Assembly (NCBI GenBank): GCA_900553855.1
Contig: USFG01000002.1
Location: forward strand, 101,740-165,739
From: an uncultured Mycoplasmatota bacterium
Lineage (GTDB): Bacteria > Bacillota_I > Bacilli_A > RF39 > UBA660
Reading direction: 5' to 3'
Length of the DNA stretch: 64,000 nt
The notes beneath the pieces are model-generated. The model worked only from the letters and a program-made list of their open reading frames with translations, was not told the origin of the DNA and made no database searches. Positions 15,216 through 24,331 of this stretch are shown here, piece after piece (the first letter of the stretch is position 1; each line of letters starts with the position of its first letter). Both the position numbers and the translations under genes were made by a program.

Positions 15216-16896
15216 CAATATATTCCTTAACATAATTAACTATTTCATCTAATTTAATATCTAATGATTCACTTTCACATCTAAGTTTAAATTCTACTAA
15301 TCCTTCATTAATTTTCTTACCAACTGTTATTCTAATTGGAATACCTATTAAATCTAAATCATTAAATTTAACTCCTGCTCTTTCATCACGATCATCTAAA
15401 AGTGTATCAATTCCTAAGTTATTTAATTCATCATATAACTTATTAGCAGTTAGACTAGCAACTTCATCTTTCGGATTCATAAGGGCAATAGCTACTTTAA
15501 ATGGAGCAATCGCAATTGGAAAAATTATTCCTTTTTCATCATTGTTTTGTTCAACAACAGCCGCAAGTATTCTTCCAGCTCCAATACCATAACATCCCAT
15601 TACTACTGGATTACTATTGTTATTTTCATCTAAATAAGTTAATCCTAACTTTTCAGAATATTTAGTACCTAATTTAAAAGTATTTCCAACTTCAATTCCT
15701 TTTTTAAAGTAAAGTTTTCCATCACAACAAGGACAATTATCTCCTTCTAAAACTTCTTTAATATCAGCACAAATATCATATTTAAAATCATCCACATTCG
15801 CATTAATATAATGATATCCACTCTTATTTGCCCCAACAACAAAGTTTTTCATTGATTTAACTTCATCATCAATAACAATTTTAGCACCACTTAAATTAAT
15901 TGGTCCTGTAAAACCTGGTACAGCGTTAGATTTACCAATTAATTCATCATCAGCAAAATTAATTTCACTAACACCAAATAACTTACATACCTTATTCTCA
16001 TTAAGGTTTCTATCTCCTCTTAAGAAAAGTACTACTAATTCACCATCAATGTTCATCATCATTGCTTTAACTGTTTTTTCTTTAGGTATATTTAAATAAT
16101 TACTAACATCTTCAATAGTTTCCATATGAGGAGTTTCAACTAATTCTAATTTTCTTGTTTCTTCATTACTATCACTAATAACTGTTTTAGCTATTTCCAT
16201 ATTAGATGCATAATTACATTTATCACATAGCACAAGTACATCTTCACCAACATCAGTTACAGCTTGAAATTCTTCAGATAAAGATCCGCCCATAACTCCT
16301 GTATCTGCTCTAACTATGGCATAATTAAGTTTAACTCTATCAAATATTTTCTTATAAGCATCATACATTTTATGATAAGAAACATCTAACCCATCTTCAT
16401 CTCTATCAAATGAATAAGCATCTTTCATAAAGAATTCTCTAACTCTAATTAAACCAAATCTAGGCCTTGCTTCATCACGATATTTAGGTGCATCTTGATA
16501 AATAGTAAATGGTAAATTCTTATAACTTTTAACCATACTTTTAGCAGCAATTGTAAATAATTCTTCATGAGTAGGTCCTAATACATAAGGTTTATCATAT
16601 CTATCTTTTAAATGAAACATAGACGCTCCCATAGCTTGATTTCTACCACAAGTATCATATATTTCTTCAGGTATTAAACTTGGCATTAATAATTCCTGAG
16701 CACCAGTTCTATCCATTTCTTCTTTAATAATTTTTTTAATATTATCTAAAACCTTTAATCCAAGAGGTAAATACATATAAATTCCACTAGATACTTTTTT
16801 AATCATTCCTGCTCTAACAAGTAAATTACCACTAGTAGAATCTTCATCTTTCGCATTTTCTCTTAATGTATAAAAATAACTATTTTTTAATTTCAT
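15202..16896 (-). CDS. proS: Prolyl-tRNA synthetase, bacterial type with editing insert
   Basis: A 564-residue class II synthetase charging tRNA-Pro. Class II motifs are visible: GIYMYLPLGLKVLDNI with the motif 1 region, motif 2 around YRDEARPRFGLIRVREFFMKDAYSFD, and motif 3 CYGIGAGRILAAVVEQ. A long insertion of about 200 residues between motifs 2 and 3 is the YbaK-like editing domain that clears Ala-tRNA-Pro. The ATG at 16896 starts MKLKNSYF, the usual N-terminus; upstream in-frame codons back to 16959 lack support. No T-box is seen upstream. It shares a divergent 129-bp region with the sortase gene at 17026. Confidence 0.95.
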   Translation of the reverse strand: MKLKNSYFYTLRENAKDEDSTSGNLLVRAGMIKKVSSGIYMYLPLGLKVLDNIKKIIKEEMDRTGAQELLMPSLIPEEIYDTCGRNQAMGASMFHLKDRYDKPYVLGPTHEELFTIAAKSMVKSYKNLPFTIYQDAPKYRDEARPRFGLIRVREFFMKDAYSFDRDEDGLDVSYHKMYDAYKKIFDRVKLNYAIVRADTGVMGGSLSEEFQAVTDVGEDVLVLCDKCNYASNMEIAKTVISDSNEETRKLELVETPHMETIEDVSNYLNIPKEKTVKAMMMNIDGELVVLFLRGDRNLNENKVCKLFGVSEINFADDELIGKSNAVPGFTGPINLSGAKIVIDDEVKSMKNFVVGANKSGYHYINANVDDFKYDICADIKEVLEGDNCPCCDGKLYFKKGIEVGNTFKLGTKYSEKLGLTYLDENNNSNPVVMGCYGIGAGRILAAVVEQNNDEKGIIFPIAIAPFKVAIALMNPKDEVASLTANKLYDELNNLGIDTLLDDRDERAGVKFNDLDLIGIPIRITVGKKINEGLVEFKLRCESESLDIKLDEIVNYVKEYIDANK

Positions 16897-17025
16897 AATT
16901 ACCCACAACCTTTTAAAGTATTTTACCAAATAAATAATAAAAAGAAAACTAACTGACAATAATATTTTTAATATTTTTAATTATTCTAACTTTAATTATA
17001 TTTTAACTTATGCTATTATTAATAT

Positions 17026-18660
17026 ATGAATAAGATAGTATTTAAAATAGTTAAAAATGAAATTATAGTTAGTTTATTAAATAAAGATTTTAAAGAAAAT
17101 TTAAACAACACTAATGTAATTAATACTAAAGAAACTTATTTTAGTATTAACTACATAAATGAAAATGTTGAATTAGTTTCTTCCTTTTTAAATGTAATAA
17201 TAATTAAAAATAATATTCATAAATTTATTGTTAATAATGAAGAAGCAACCTTAATCACTCTAAAAATAATAAAAAATATTAACAAAATAGATGAAATATA
17301 TTTAAATTATGATAATACTTTAAAATATGATGAATTTATCGAAATATTAAATAATAACTATCTAAAAGTAATAAATTTATTTGATATTCCAAACTATTTA
17401 TTAGAAATGATAGATGTTAATAAAAATCTAAAAGTTACTATAAGAAACGAAATATTATTTACTAGTAATTTTATGGAAATAAATAATATTAATACTTATT
17501 CTGATATATTTTATAAAAAAGAAATTTATATTAATGAGTTTAAAGACAGAGATTATTTAGATTTTGATTCTTTTATTCAAATTAATAAATATTTAAAAAT
17601 TATTAACTTTAATTATTTTTCTAAAAGACAATTTGATTATATCTTTAATAAACTAATTAAATTAAACTTAAAAAATATTAAAATTAATTTTAATGAAGGA
17701 AATATAAATATTCAAAATGTAGTTGAATATATCAATAAAGTAAAAAAAGAAAAAGAAGATTTTATTTTAACTAACAACATTAATTTTAAAATAAACTATT
17801 CTAAAGAATTTAAGAAAAATAATATGTTTAAACAAATTAACTTAAACTTTATTAAAATATCTCTCTTATTTGTTATTTTATCTGTAACTCTAATGATGTC
17901 AGTTAATTTATATAGAAATTATAGTGATACTAAAAAATATGATGATATTGAAAATGACTTACAAAAAATAAAATTAGATTTAGATATTCCTGAAAATAAT
18001 AATCATGATAAAGATATTACATTTATTGAACCAAACGATGATGATAAAGAAAGAGTTACTTTAACAACTACCACCACAACTACTACAACTATTTATGATG
18101 TTAAATATGAAAAAGTATTTGAAAAATTAAAAGAAATTAATAATGATACTGTCGGTTGGTTAACGGTTAACAATACTAAGATAGATTATCCTGTTGTTCA
18201 ATCAACTGATAATGATTATTATCTATATCGTGATTATTATAAAAATAAAAATAGACATGGTTGGATTTATATGGACTATCGAAACAACATTGAAGATTTA
18301 TCTGACAACACTATTATATTCGGTCATAATTTAGCTAATCAAAAAATGTTTGGCACATTAAGATATGTAACTAACCCATCATGGTATAAAAAAAGTAGTA
18401 ATCAAATTATCACATTTAACACTACTAAAGCTAACATGAAATGGCAAATTATTTCTATTTATAAAATCCCTGTAACCAATGATTATCTTGTAGCCAACTT
18501 TGCTTCATCTGAAGATAAACTAAATTTCTTAGATATGATTACTCAGAGAAGTATATATAATTTTAATGCAACATATGATGAAAACACCAAGATAATAACT
18601 TTATCAACATGTTCAAATGGAAGTAAAGATCGTTTAGTTGTTCATGCAAAACTAATATAA
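17026..18660 (+). CDS. srtB: Class B sortase with a large novel N-terminal domain
   Basis: A 544-residue protein. Residues 365-544 form a class B sortase: VGWLTVNNTKIDYPVVQSTDNDYYLYRDY, catalytic His434 (IIFGHNL), Cys529 (TLSTC) and Arg536 (DRLVVHAKL). One transmembrane helix lies at about 276-297. After it comes a short linker with a run of eight Thr (about 346-353). The first 270 residues are very rich in Asn, Ile, Lys and Leu, lack a signal peptide, and would sit in the cytoplasm; I do not recognise the domain. Usual class B sortases are about 250 residues with only a short N-terminus. It would attach surface proteins to the wall or build pili. The gene is alone on its strand and ends in a bidirectional terminator. 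Confidence 0.85.
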   Translation: MNKIVFKIVKNEIIVSLLNKDFKENLNNTNVINTKETYFSINYINENVELVSSFLNVIIIKNNIHKFIVNNEEATLITLKIIKNINKIDEIYLNYDNTLKYDEFIEILNNNYLKVINLFDIPNYLLEMIDVNKNLKVTIRNEILFTSNFMEINNINTYSDIFYKKEIYINEFKDRDYLDFDSFIQINKYLKIINFNYFSKRQFDYIFNKLIKLNLKNIKINFNEGNINIQNVVEYINKVKKEKEDFILTNNINFKINYSKEFKKNNMFKQINLNFIKISLLFVILSVTLMMSVNLYRNYSDTKKYDDIENDLQKIKLDLDIPENNNHDKDITFIEPNDDDKERVTLTTTTTTTTTIYDVKYEKVFEKLKEINNDTVGWLTVNNTKIDYPVVQSTDNDYYLYRDYYKNKNRHGWIYMDYRNNIEDLSDNTIIFGHNLANQKMFGTLRYVTNPSWYKKSSNQIITFNTTKANMKWQIISIYKIPVTNDYLVANFASSEDKLNFLDMITQRSIYNFNATYDENTKIITLSTCSNGSKDRLVVHAKLI

Positions 18661-18693
18661 AAGATCCCTATCTTTAAAATAAGGATCTTTTAT
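18657..18693. terminator. Bidirectional terminator between convergent genes
   Basis: ATAAAAGATCC (18657-18667) pairs with GGATCTTTTAT (18683-18693), an 11-bp stem followed by T on the plus strand. It serves the class B sortase gene and, in reverse, the 270-aa membrane protein gene. Confidence 0.85.
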
Positions 18694-19502
18694 TTTTTAT
18701 TTAATTCATTTAACATTTTTCTAAGTTGTTTTATTTCTTCTATTGTAAAAATACCATCTACTAAATCTACATTTTTAGTTTTATTTTTTTCTTTTTGTAA
18801 TTCTTCAATAGTTTTAGGCATTTCAGGCTCATCATACATATTTTCCGTATTTTTATCTATTAATTTTGGAAGCTCTATTTCTTCCTCTTCTGATTCAACT
18901 TTATCAGATTTATTATCTTCTTTTATTGGAACTTGTTTATTTCCTATAATAACATAATATATTTTAGTTACACATATTATTAAAAACCATATAAGAAATA
19001 CAAACACACTCATTTCAAATAAAACTAATAGATTACTGTTTGCATATATATTAATTTTATTGTTTAAATCTATATCTGATTTACTTATCACATCAAGTAT
19101 TAAAAAGAATAAAAACAATTCTATAAAAAAACTTACAATATTTATATTTTTAATAAATTTATTTTTTTTCTTTATAAATAATCCAACTATCATAAATACA
19201 AGCATTACAAACATAAGAACAGTGTATTGAAGTAATGATGGAAAATTTATAAACATAACTATACTTTTATTTAACACATTTATAAAGTTTAAAAACTCTT
19301 TATAATACATTAAAAATAATAAAAATATAATTATCAAACTTATTATTTTATATATTCTTTTAACTTTATCATTCTTTTTAGATATAAAGAACACATCAAT
19401 TAATATAATTACAATTCCAATTAATAAAATCAAAAAAAGAGATGAAGAAAAAATTAAATCAAATATAGTTTTAATCTTTTCAAACAAAGATAGTTCTGCC
19501 AT
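18690..19502 (-). CDS. Multi-pass membrane protein with acidic C-terminal tail
   Basis: A 270-residue protein with about five transmembrane helices (roughly 16-40, 47-68, 85-110, 120-142, 155-182). A cytoplasmic acidic tail contains EEEEIELPKL and ends in a helix TIEEIKQLRKMLNELNKK. I do not recognise a family. The EIELPK motif also occurs in the tail of the 187-aa protein at 3879-4442, which terminates the Tad operon. It is the last gene of the adhesin-sortase-membrane protein unit (21791-18690), so it may help sortase-mediated surface assembly. Confidence 0.75.
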   Translation of the reverse strand: MAELSLFEKIKTIFDLIFSSSLFLILLIGIVIILIDVFFISKKNDKVKRIYKIISLIIIFLLFLMYYKEFLNFINVLNKSIVMFINFPSLLQYTVLMFVMLVFMIVGLFIKKKNKFIKNINIVSFFIELFLFFLILDVISKSDIDLNNKINIYANSNLLVLFEMSVFVFLIWFLIICVTKIYYVIIGNKQVPIKEDNKSDKVESEEEEIELPKLIDKNTENMYDEPEMPKTIEELQKEKNKTKNVDLVDGIFTIEEIKQLRKMLNELNKK

Positions 19503-19525
19503 CTTATATCATCTCTTTTCCCTTT

Positions 19526-20218
19526 TTATTCATTAACAAGTTCACAAATATAAATTGTTTGTGTACTCTTATCACTTTTAGTACATGTAATTAATGATAT
19601 TGTACTAACTTCTTGATTAACTCTTAGTGCAACAGTTCCATTTTTAGGAACAGTATATATATTTTTTATTTTATAATGATAATTTGTACCATTATATTCT
19701 AAATAAATATCATCTTCTAATTCTAATTTATATAAGTTTTTAAAATAACTTATAGAACTAGATCCAGAATGTGATGCTAAAATTAAATTATTCGCATTAC
19801 CTCTAACCGGAAATGTTGAGGCAGGATGAACATAAATGTTTTTACTTACATCGTTTAATTTAGAATTAATTCCATAAAATCCTCTATTTAATTCAATTTT
19901 CGGAATTCTTAAATATCCAATGTAATTATCTTTTATAACAGGTTTAGTCGTTGTAGTTGTATTATTATTTTCATTACCTTGATTTTCCTTTTGATCATTT
20001 TGTGGTTTATCATCATTCTCTGAAATATCACCACTATTAATTTGATCATCATCTATTTCATCAGGTAAATCATCAACAACTACATTTTGTTCATAATATT
20101 TCTTATTCATATCATCAAAAACTTCATGTTTAAGTGATAGATAATAATCACTACCAAGAACTATAATTCCAATTAAGGAAATAACTATTCCAATTATAAT
20201 CTTAACATTTTTTTCCAT
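19526..20218 (-). CDS. Membrane-anchored sortase with Gln at the catalytic Arg position
   Basis: A 230-residue sortase. An N-terminal transmembrane helix (about 7-27) is followed by an acidic, Asn/Thr-rich linker and the sortase barrel (about 98-230). Catalytic His150 lies in LASHSGSSSISYF and Cys212 in SLITC. Where other sortases have Arg before a hydrophobic strand (R-L/M-V-V), this one has Gln220 (STQTIYIC). The second sortase at 26493-27074 shows the same Gln. Its ATG overlaps the end of the adhesin gene by 17 bases, so the adhesin with VPKTG is its likely substrate. Fold assignment is good; class is uncertain, nearest to D or A by eye. Confidence 0.85.
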   Translation of the reverse strand: MEKNVKIIIGIVISLIGIIVLGSDYYLSLKHEVFDDMNKKYYEQNVVVDDLPDEIDDDQINSGDISENDDKPQNDQKENQGNENNNTTTTTKPVIKDNYIGYLRIPKIELNRGFYGINSKLNDVSKNIYVHPASTFPVRGNANNLILASHSGSSSISYFKNLYKLELEDDIYLEYNGTNYHYKIKNIYTVPKNGTVALRVNQEVSTISLITCTKSDKSTQTIYICELVNE

Positions 20219-21791
20219 TCTTAATTAATATTATTACTCCACCAACTAAGATTAATGAACCAACAACATAAGTTAAAGTACTTGATAATCCAGTTTTAGG
20301 AACATCAGGAATAATTACTTCAACAGGTTCGTTGTATAAAATTATTCCGTTTGCTGATATATACTCATTATTAGAATTTTTAATATATAAGTTGCCATCA
20401 GCATCTACTTTAAATTCGATTGGAGTTGTATTTAACTTATAACCACTTGGAGCAGCTGTTTCAGTTAAAACATATACTCCTTCTTCTAAACTAACATATT
20501 TAGATTCATTTCCAGTTACATAAGAAGTAACAACTTCTCCCTTTTCATTCTTAATATTTAATGTAGCACCACTAACATATTTATTAGTTTTACTATCTAA
20601 TTTACTAATATTAATTGTTGGTCTAACTTCATTAACCATTTTAATTACATCAACTTTAGTAAATTCTCCATTTGTATTTTTTTTGTAAATAACACCATTT
20701 TCATCAAGTTTAAATTCAATTGTTTCTTTACTTAAAATATAACCTTTTGGTGCAATAGTCTCAGTTAATTTATACACACCTGGTTTTAAAGTAACTTTAT
20801 GAGATTCACTTGTACTTACCCAAGTTAAATCAGTATTATAATCACCTTTTAAGTTTAATGTAGCGCCTGGAATTTCTTTATCTCCAGTAATATCAGTTTT
20901 ACTAATTTTTACTACATATTCTTTAGGTTTATCTTCTGGAACATTAATAGATAATGAAATAGAAGCATTTTTATTTAAATCACTAGCAAATACTTTTCCA
21001 TAAACTATTTTTTGCCAAGCATCACTAAAGAAATAATTATAAGCACTTTTAATTGTTCTTGTTGCAGTAGCTTCTACACTAAATGTAGTAGTTTTGCCTT
21101 TTTCTAAACTAGAAACAGGAACTTTAACATTAAATGTAATAACACCATCTTTAGTAGTTTTATTAATTATTTCAGCATTTTTAGGAGCATTTTTTAAAGT
21201 TAAGTTAACTTTATCTCCAGCATATGAAACTTTAATATCTTTAGAAATATAATAATTTCCAGATAATTCAAATGATGCATCATTAACATCAATACTTAAA
21301 CTAATACTTTTATCTTGTTTATATTTTTTAGCATTATTAACTAAATTGTAAATAATTCTACTATAAGTATCTGTATTAACTTTTCTAAGAATACTTACTT
21401 TAACATTTTGTGGAATATTTGAATTATTATTATTTAATAAGTCTTCATACCACCAAATAGCAATTTGCATTGCATAATAATCTTTATATTTATCTCCAGT
21501 GTTTGGTTTGTTTTCTAATATATAGATAAATCCATCATCGACTTGACTATATAATTTCATAGTATATCTGCCTTGATATACCAAAGTCTCATTTTGACAG
21601 TAAACTAAAATGCCACCATCAATTTCTTTATAATGCACTTTAGGTGCACCTTCAATGTAATCTGTTAAAATAACAGGATCTTTAGTTTTAAATGTTTTTG
21701 GAGCAGTTTCTGCTAAAACATTTGTATATAATCCAAATAAAGATAATATACCAACTAAAATTGTAATCATAAATGATTTAATATTTTTCAT
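20202..21791 (-). CDS. Thioester-domain adhesin with two Cna-B domains and VPKTG anchor
   Basis: A 529-residue surface protein. It has a signal peptide ending VLAET, then a thioester (TQXA-type) domain with the Cys in YCQNET and the Gln in MQIAIWWYE, which by family would form an internal thioester able to bond to host targets. A beta-rich middle follows, then two Cna-B repeats with the isopeptide-type LTETIAPKGY and LTETAAPSGY. The sorting signal is VPKTG, a hydrophobic helix and KNGKKC. The overlapping sortase gene downstream and the neighbouring membrane protein form its operon. A pilus tip or surface adhesin role is inferred from family. Confidence 0.9.
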   Translation of the reverse strand: MKNIKSFMITILVGILSLFGLYTNVLAETAPKTFKTKDPVILTDYIEGAPKVHYKEIDGGILVYCQNETLVYQGRYTMKLYSQVDDGFIYILENKPNTGDKYKDYYAMQIAIWWYEDLLNNNNSNIPQNVKVSILRKVNTDTYSRIIYNLVNNAKKYKQDKSISLSIDVNDASFELSGNYYISKDIKVSYAGDKVNLTLKNAPKNAEIINKTTKDGVITFNVKVPVSSLEKGKTTTFSVEATATRTIKSAYNYFFSDAWQKIVYGKVFASDLNKNASISLSINVPEDKPKEYVVKISKTDITGDKEIPGATLNLKGDYNTDLTWVSTSESHKVTLKPGVYKLTETIAPKGYILSKETIEFKLDENGVIYKKNTNGEFTKVDVIKMVNEVRPTINISKLDSKTNKYVSGATLNIKNEKGEVVTSYVTGNESKYVSLEEGVYVLTETAAPSGYKLNTTPIEFKVDADGNLYIKNSNNEYISANGIILYNEPVEVIIPDVPKTGLSSTLTYVVGSLILVGGVIILIKNGKKC

Positions 21792-21881
21792 TTCAAAACC
21801 CTCTTTCCTTGAATACGATTAATATTATAGCATACATTCAAAAAAAATGCAAACAAAATTTCACTTTAACACTATTATTGT

Positions 21882-22592
21882 TTAAAACAAACCTAAATTA
21901 AAGAAATTATTAGCAACCACTACACCAATACCAAGAACTATAATTATAAATACAAATATTAATACCTTAACTAAAACATTATTAGATTTAATATCATTTT
22001 CTATATCTTTAAAATCTTCAAAATCTTTGTTAGATATTTTTAAATTTCCAGTATAAAAGTCATTATCTTCTTGTACTAGTTCATCTTTTTCATATGAATT
22101 AGTTTCTGATAATCCTAATAAATCAGCATCTTTTTTACTATTTTGAATCTCGATTTGTGCAATAGTATGAATTAAATCTTTTAATTCTTTTTCTTCAGCC
22201 GTTTCTTCTTTTTCAGTATATTTACTTTTAACCTCATCAACTAAACTTCTTGCATCAACCGATCTATTTAATTTACTTCTATCATAATCATAAGATACTT
22301 CACTTTTAGCTTTATCTAAAATAGAATTTAAATCATATTCTTTTGTTATTTCCTTATTATCTTCTTCAATTTCCGGTTCTTCTAATTCTATGGATTTCCT
22401 TTTTGGAATATTCTCTCTATACTTTTTATCTAAAATTTCTCTTATTTGATCAACATCTATCTTTTTAACATCACTTTTTAGTACTTCCTGATTCGAATTA
22501 ACATCAAATTTATCATAACTCTGATTTTCATATGAATTATACAAATCTTTATTAAGTTCTGTTCTACTTGGAATTTTATCAAAATTTTCCAT
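21882..22592 (-). CDS. Tail-anchored acidic protein of unknown function
   Basis: A 236-residue, highly charged protein starting MENFDKIPSRTELNKDL. It has long helical, Glu/Lys/Asp-rich stretches and a single C-terminal transmembrane helix (LVKVLIFVFIIIVLGIGVVVANNFF), so it is probably tail-anchored with the bulk in the cytoplasm. The ATG at 22592 is favoured over a GTG at 22607. It lies upstream of the adhesin gene on the same strand with a 90-bp gap. No recognised domain. Confidence 0.65.
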   Translation of the reverse strand: MENFDKIPSRTELNKDLYNSYENQSYDKFDVNSNQEVLKSDVKKIDVDQIREILDKKYRENIPKRKSIELEEPEIEEDNKEITKEYDLNSILDKAKSEVSYDYDRSKLNRSVDARSLVDEVKSKYTEKEETAEEKELKDLIHTIAQIEIQNSKKDADLLGLSETNSYEKDELVQEDNDFYTGNLKISNKDFEDFKDIENDIKSNNVLVKVLIFVFIIIVLGIGVVVANNFFNLGLF

Positions 22593-22653
22593 AAATAATC
22601 CACACACCTTTGCTATAAAAATAATAACATACTTTAAAACATTTTACTATTAC

Positions 22654-22682
22654 TTGATTTTAAATGTTTTAATTTTTATAAT
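22654..22682 (+). promoter_or_regulatory. Sigma-A promoter of the ferredoxin gene
   Basis: TTGATT (22654-22659), a 17-bp spacer and TATAAT (22677-22682) lie just before GGAGGAAAT and the ATG at 22700. Confidence 0.75.
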
Positions 22683-22699
22683 ATTAATATGGAGGAAAT

Positions 22700-22885
22700 A
22701 TGGAAAAAGTAAAATTAAATCAAGATATGTGTATTGGATGTGGAGCTTGTACAGGAATCGCTCCTAAAAACTTTGATTTCGGAGAAACACATGCCAATTT
22801 AATAAGTGATGAAGTTACCCCTGAAGCTAAAGAAGCATCAGATTGTTGCCCAGTTGGCGCTATCACTATTGAAGAAGAAAATTAG
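22700..22885 (+). CDS. fer: Single-cluster 4Fe-4S ferredoxin
   Basis: A 61-residue ferredoxin with the cluster motif C-x2-C-x2-C (CIGCGAC) and a remote Cys-Pro (CCPVGAI), giving four ligands for one 4Fe-4S cluster. This is the Bacillus Fer type, an electron carrier in the cytoplasm. An additional Cys precedes the last ligand. It has its own promoter, a strong GGAGG ribosome-binding site and its own terminator. No obvious redox partner is adjacent. Confidence 0.93.
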   Translation: MEKVKLNQDMCIGCGACTGIAPKNFDFGETHANLISDEVTPEAKEASDCCPVGAITIEEEN

Positions 22886-22904
22886 TTTTCTTCTTCTTTT
22901 TTTA
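22871..22904 (+). terminator. Terminator of the ferredoxin gene
   Basis: GAAGAAGAAAA (22871-22881) pairs with TTTTCTTCTTC (22886-22896) across a TTAG loop that contains the stop codon, followed by a T run. Confidence 0.85.
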
Positions 22905-22912
22905 TATAAAAA

Positions 22913-22952
22913 AAGAAATACTAGCTATTATTTTTTAACTTTAGTATTTCTT
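22913..22952 (-). terminator. Terminator of a decayed minus-strand gene
   Basis: AAGAAATACTA (22913-22923) pairs with TAGTATTTCTT (22942-22952), followed by T on the minus strand. It overlaps the stop codon of the degraded frame at 22921, as terminators do for intact genes in this window. Confidence 0.6.
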
Positions 22953-23228
22953 CTTTTAATAATCCAGTTATATCTGATATTTCATCAATATGTTTATTTT
23001 TATTCAATATTAAAAAATATATTATCATTTAATTTATATACTAAATCAGTATATCATCTTTATAAAATGTAGTTATTTCATTATTAATTAAATTATAATT
23101 ATTACATTCCTTATTTAATTTACACAATCTACTAAATCTTTACTATACAAATTTGCAAATAACTTAAATGCTCGATCATATATTAAAAGTATAATATTAT
23201 CAAATATAACTATTGGATATTTAGGCAT
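22921..23228 (-). pseudogene. Degenerate ORF between trmL and ferredoxin
   Basis: Reading the minus strand from 23228 gives coding-like sequence (MPKYPIVIFDNIILLIYD..., YSKDLVD) that needs one frame change near 23120 and crosses in-frame stops around 23050 and 23000. It resumes as NKHIDEISDITGLLKEEILK and ends at a stop inside a terminator stem. No ribosome-binding site precedes it. The pattern is what a decaying gene would leave. The C-terminal piece weakly recalls the ends of Rpn-type recombination nucleases, but the identity is not established. This explains an otherwise empty 370-bp stretch. Confidence 0.5.
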
Positions 23229-23257
23229 CTTTTTTTTCAAAAATTTTGTTTCAAAAA

Positions 23258-23276
23258 ACTAGGATTATTTCCTAGT
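23258..23276 (-). terminator. Terminator after trmL
   Basis: ACTAGGA (23258-23264) and TCCTAGT (23270-23276) form a stem followed on the minus strand by TTTTTT. It includes the trmL stop codon. Confidence 0.75.
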
Positions 23277-23787
23277 CTTCACTTTCTTCTATAAAATTTA
23301 TACTTTTATGTGGTTCATTAAAAAGCAAATCATTATAATCTTGTTGTCTTAAAGCTTCATAAACAACAATTGCAACTGTGTTTGACAAATTAAGTGCTCT
23401 TACTTTATCAGTCATTGGTAATCTTGCACATCTATCTAAATGTGGTTTTAATAATTTAGGAGGTATTCCCGTAGATTCTTTACCAAAAAAGAAATAATAA
23501 TTTTTACTTTTATCACTATAATCAAATGAAGTATGTGGCTTATGACCATATCTTGTAAAATAATAAAATTCTCCTTCGTTTTTACTGTAAAAATCAACAA
23601 TATTTTCATATACAAAATAATTACAATCTTTAATATAGTTAACACCACTTCTTTTAATATAACTATCATCTAAACTAAAACCTAAAGGCTTAATTAAATG
23701 TAAAGTTGTATTAGTAGCAACACATGTTCTCATTATATTTCCTGTATTACCAGGAATTTCTGGTTCAAATAGAACTACATTAATCAT
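23272..23787 (-). CDS. trmL: tRNA (cytidine(34)-2'-O)-methyltransferase TrmL
   Basis: A 171-residue SPOUT methyltransferase that 2'-O-methylates the wobble base of leucine tRNAs. Family motifs are LFEPEIPGNTGNIMRTC at the N-terminus, HLIKPLGFSLDD, FFFGKESTGIP and the knot region IPMTD-like LPMTDKVRALNLSNTVAIVVYEALRQ. Length fits (about 160-170). It overlaps the thioredoxin-like gene by 4 bases. Confidence 0.93.
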   Translation of the reverse strand: MINVVLFEPEIPGNTGNIMRTCVATNTTLHLIKPLGFSLDDSYIKRSGVNYIKDCNYFVYENIVDFYSKNEGEFYYFTRYGHKPHTSFDYSDKSKNYYFFFGKESTGIPPKLLKPHLDRCARLPMTDKVRALNLSNTVAIVVYEALRQQDYNDLLFNEPHKSINFIEESED

Positions 23788-24278
23788 TTGTTAACCTCCC
23801 ACTTATCCATTAATTGAACAAATTTATCACCAGTTAAGATTTGATTTGTACTATCAATATAATCCACAGGTTTTCCATTCTTATAATATATAATTGCTGG
23901 TAATACGATCTCATTATCAGTAATTATACTAAGCTTATCATTTAAATCATTAATTATCTTTTTATCATTAATATTATCAGTACAATTAATATAAATAAAT
24001 TTATCACTCAACTTATTATTTTTTAATGTTTTATAAACATACTTTTCTAAATTATATATATTTTTACTTCCAATATAAGTTAAATATAAATAACCATTAT
24101 CTTTAATTTCATTCATACCACTTTCAATATCTTTATATTCATAATTATTAACTTTTTTTGATATATAACTTTTATTTTCTTTACTATTATCAACCTTTTG
24201 ATAAATAAATCCAATTGAAGTCATTATAAAAACACCTACAATAATTATTAACAAAAGCAAAATATAATTTTTTTTCAT
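23784..24278 (-). CDS. Membrane-anchored thioredoxin-fold protein lacking CxxC
   Basis: A 164-residue protein with an N-terminal membrane helix (about 5-27) and an extracytoplasmic thioredoxin-like domain. The usual active-site CxxC is replaced by a GSKNIYN stretch after LYLTYI. The cis-Pro loop and following strand are present (VLPAIIYYKNGKPVDYI). The only Cys is in YINCTDN. Without CxxC it cannot be a disulfide oxidoreductase of the usual kind. It is coupled to trmL by a 4-base overlap and lies 53 bases after the InlB-repeat gene. Confidence 0.6.
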   Translation of the reverse strand: MKKNYILLLLIIIVGVFIMTSIGFIYQKVDNSKENKSYISKKVNNYEYKDIESGMNEIKDNGYLYLTYIGSKNIYNLEKYVYKTLKNNKLSDKFIYINCTDNINDKKIINDLNDKLSIITDNEIVLPAIIYYKNGKPVDYIDSTNQILTGDKFVQLMDKWEVNK

Positions 24279-24331
24279 TCAATTTACTCCTTACATACCT
24301 ATCATAACATAAATATATAAGTAAAATAAAT

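Noticed and set aside
16897..17025. T-box or other leader upstream of proS.
   Set aside because: No GGTGGTACC-type motif or ordered hairpins are seen; only an AT-rich divergent promoter region.
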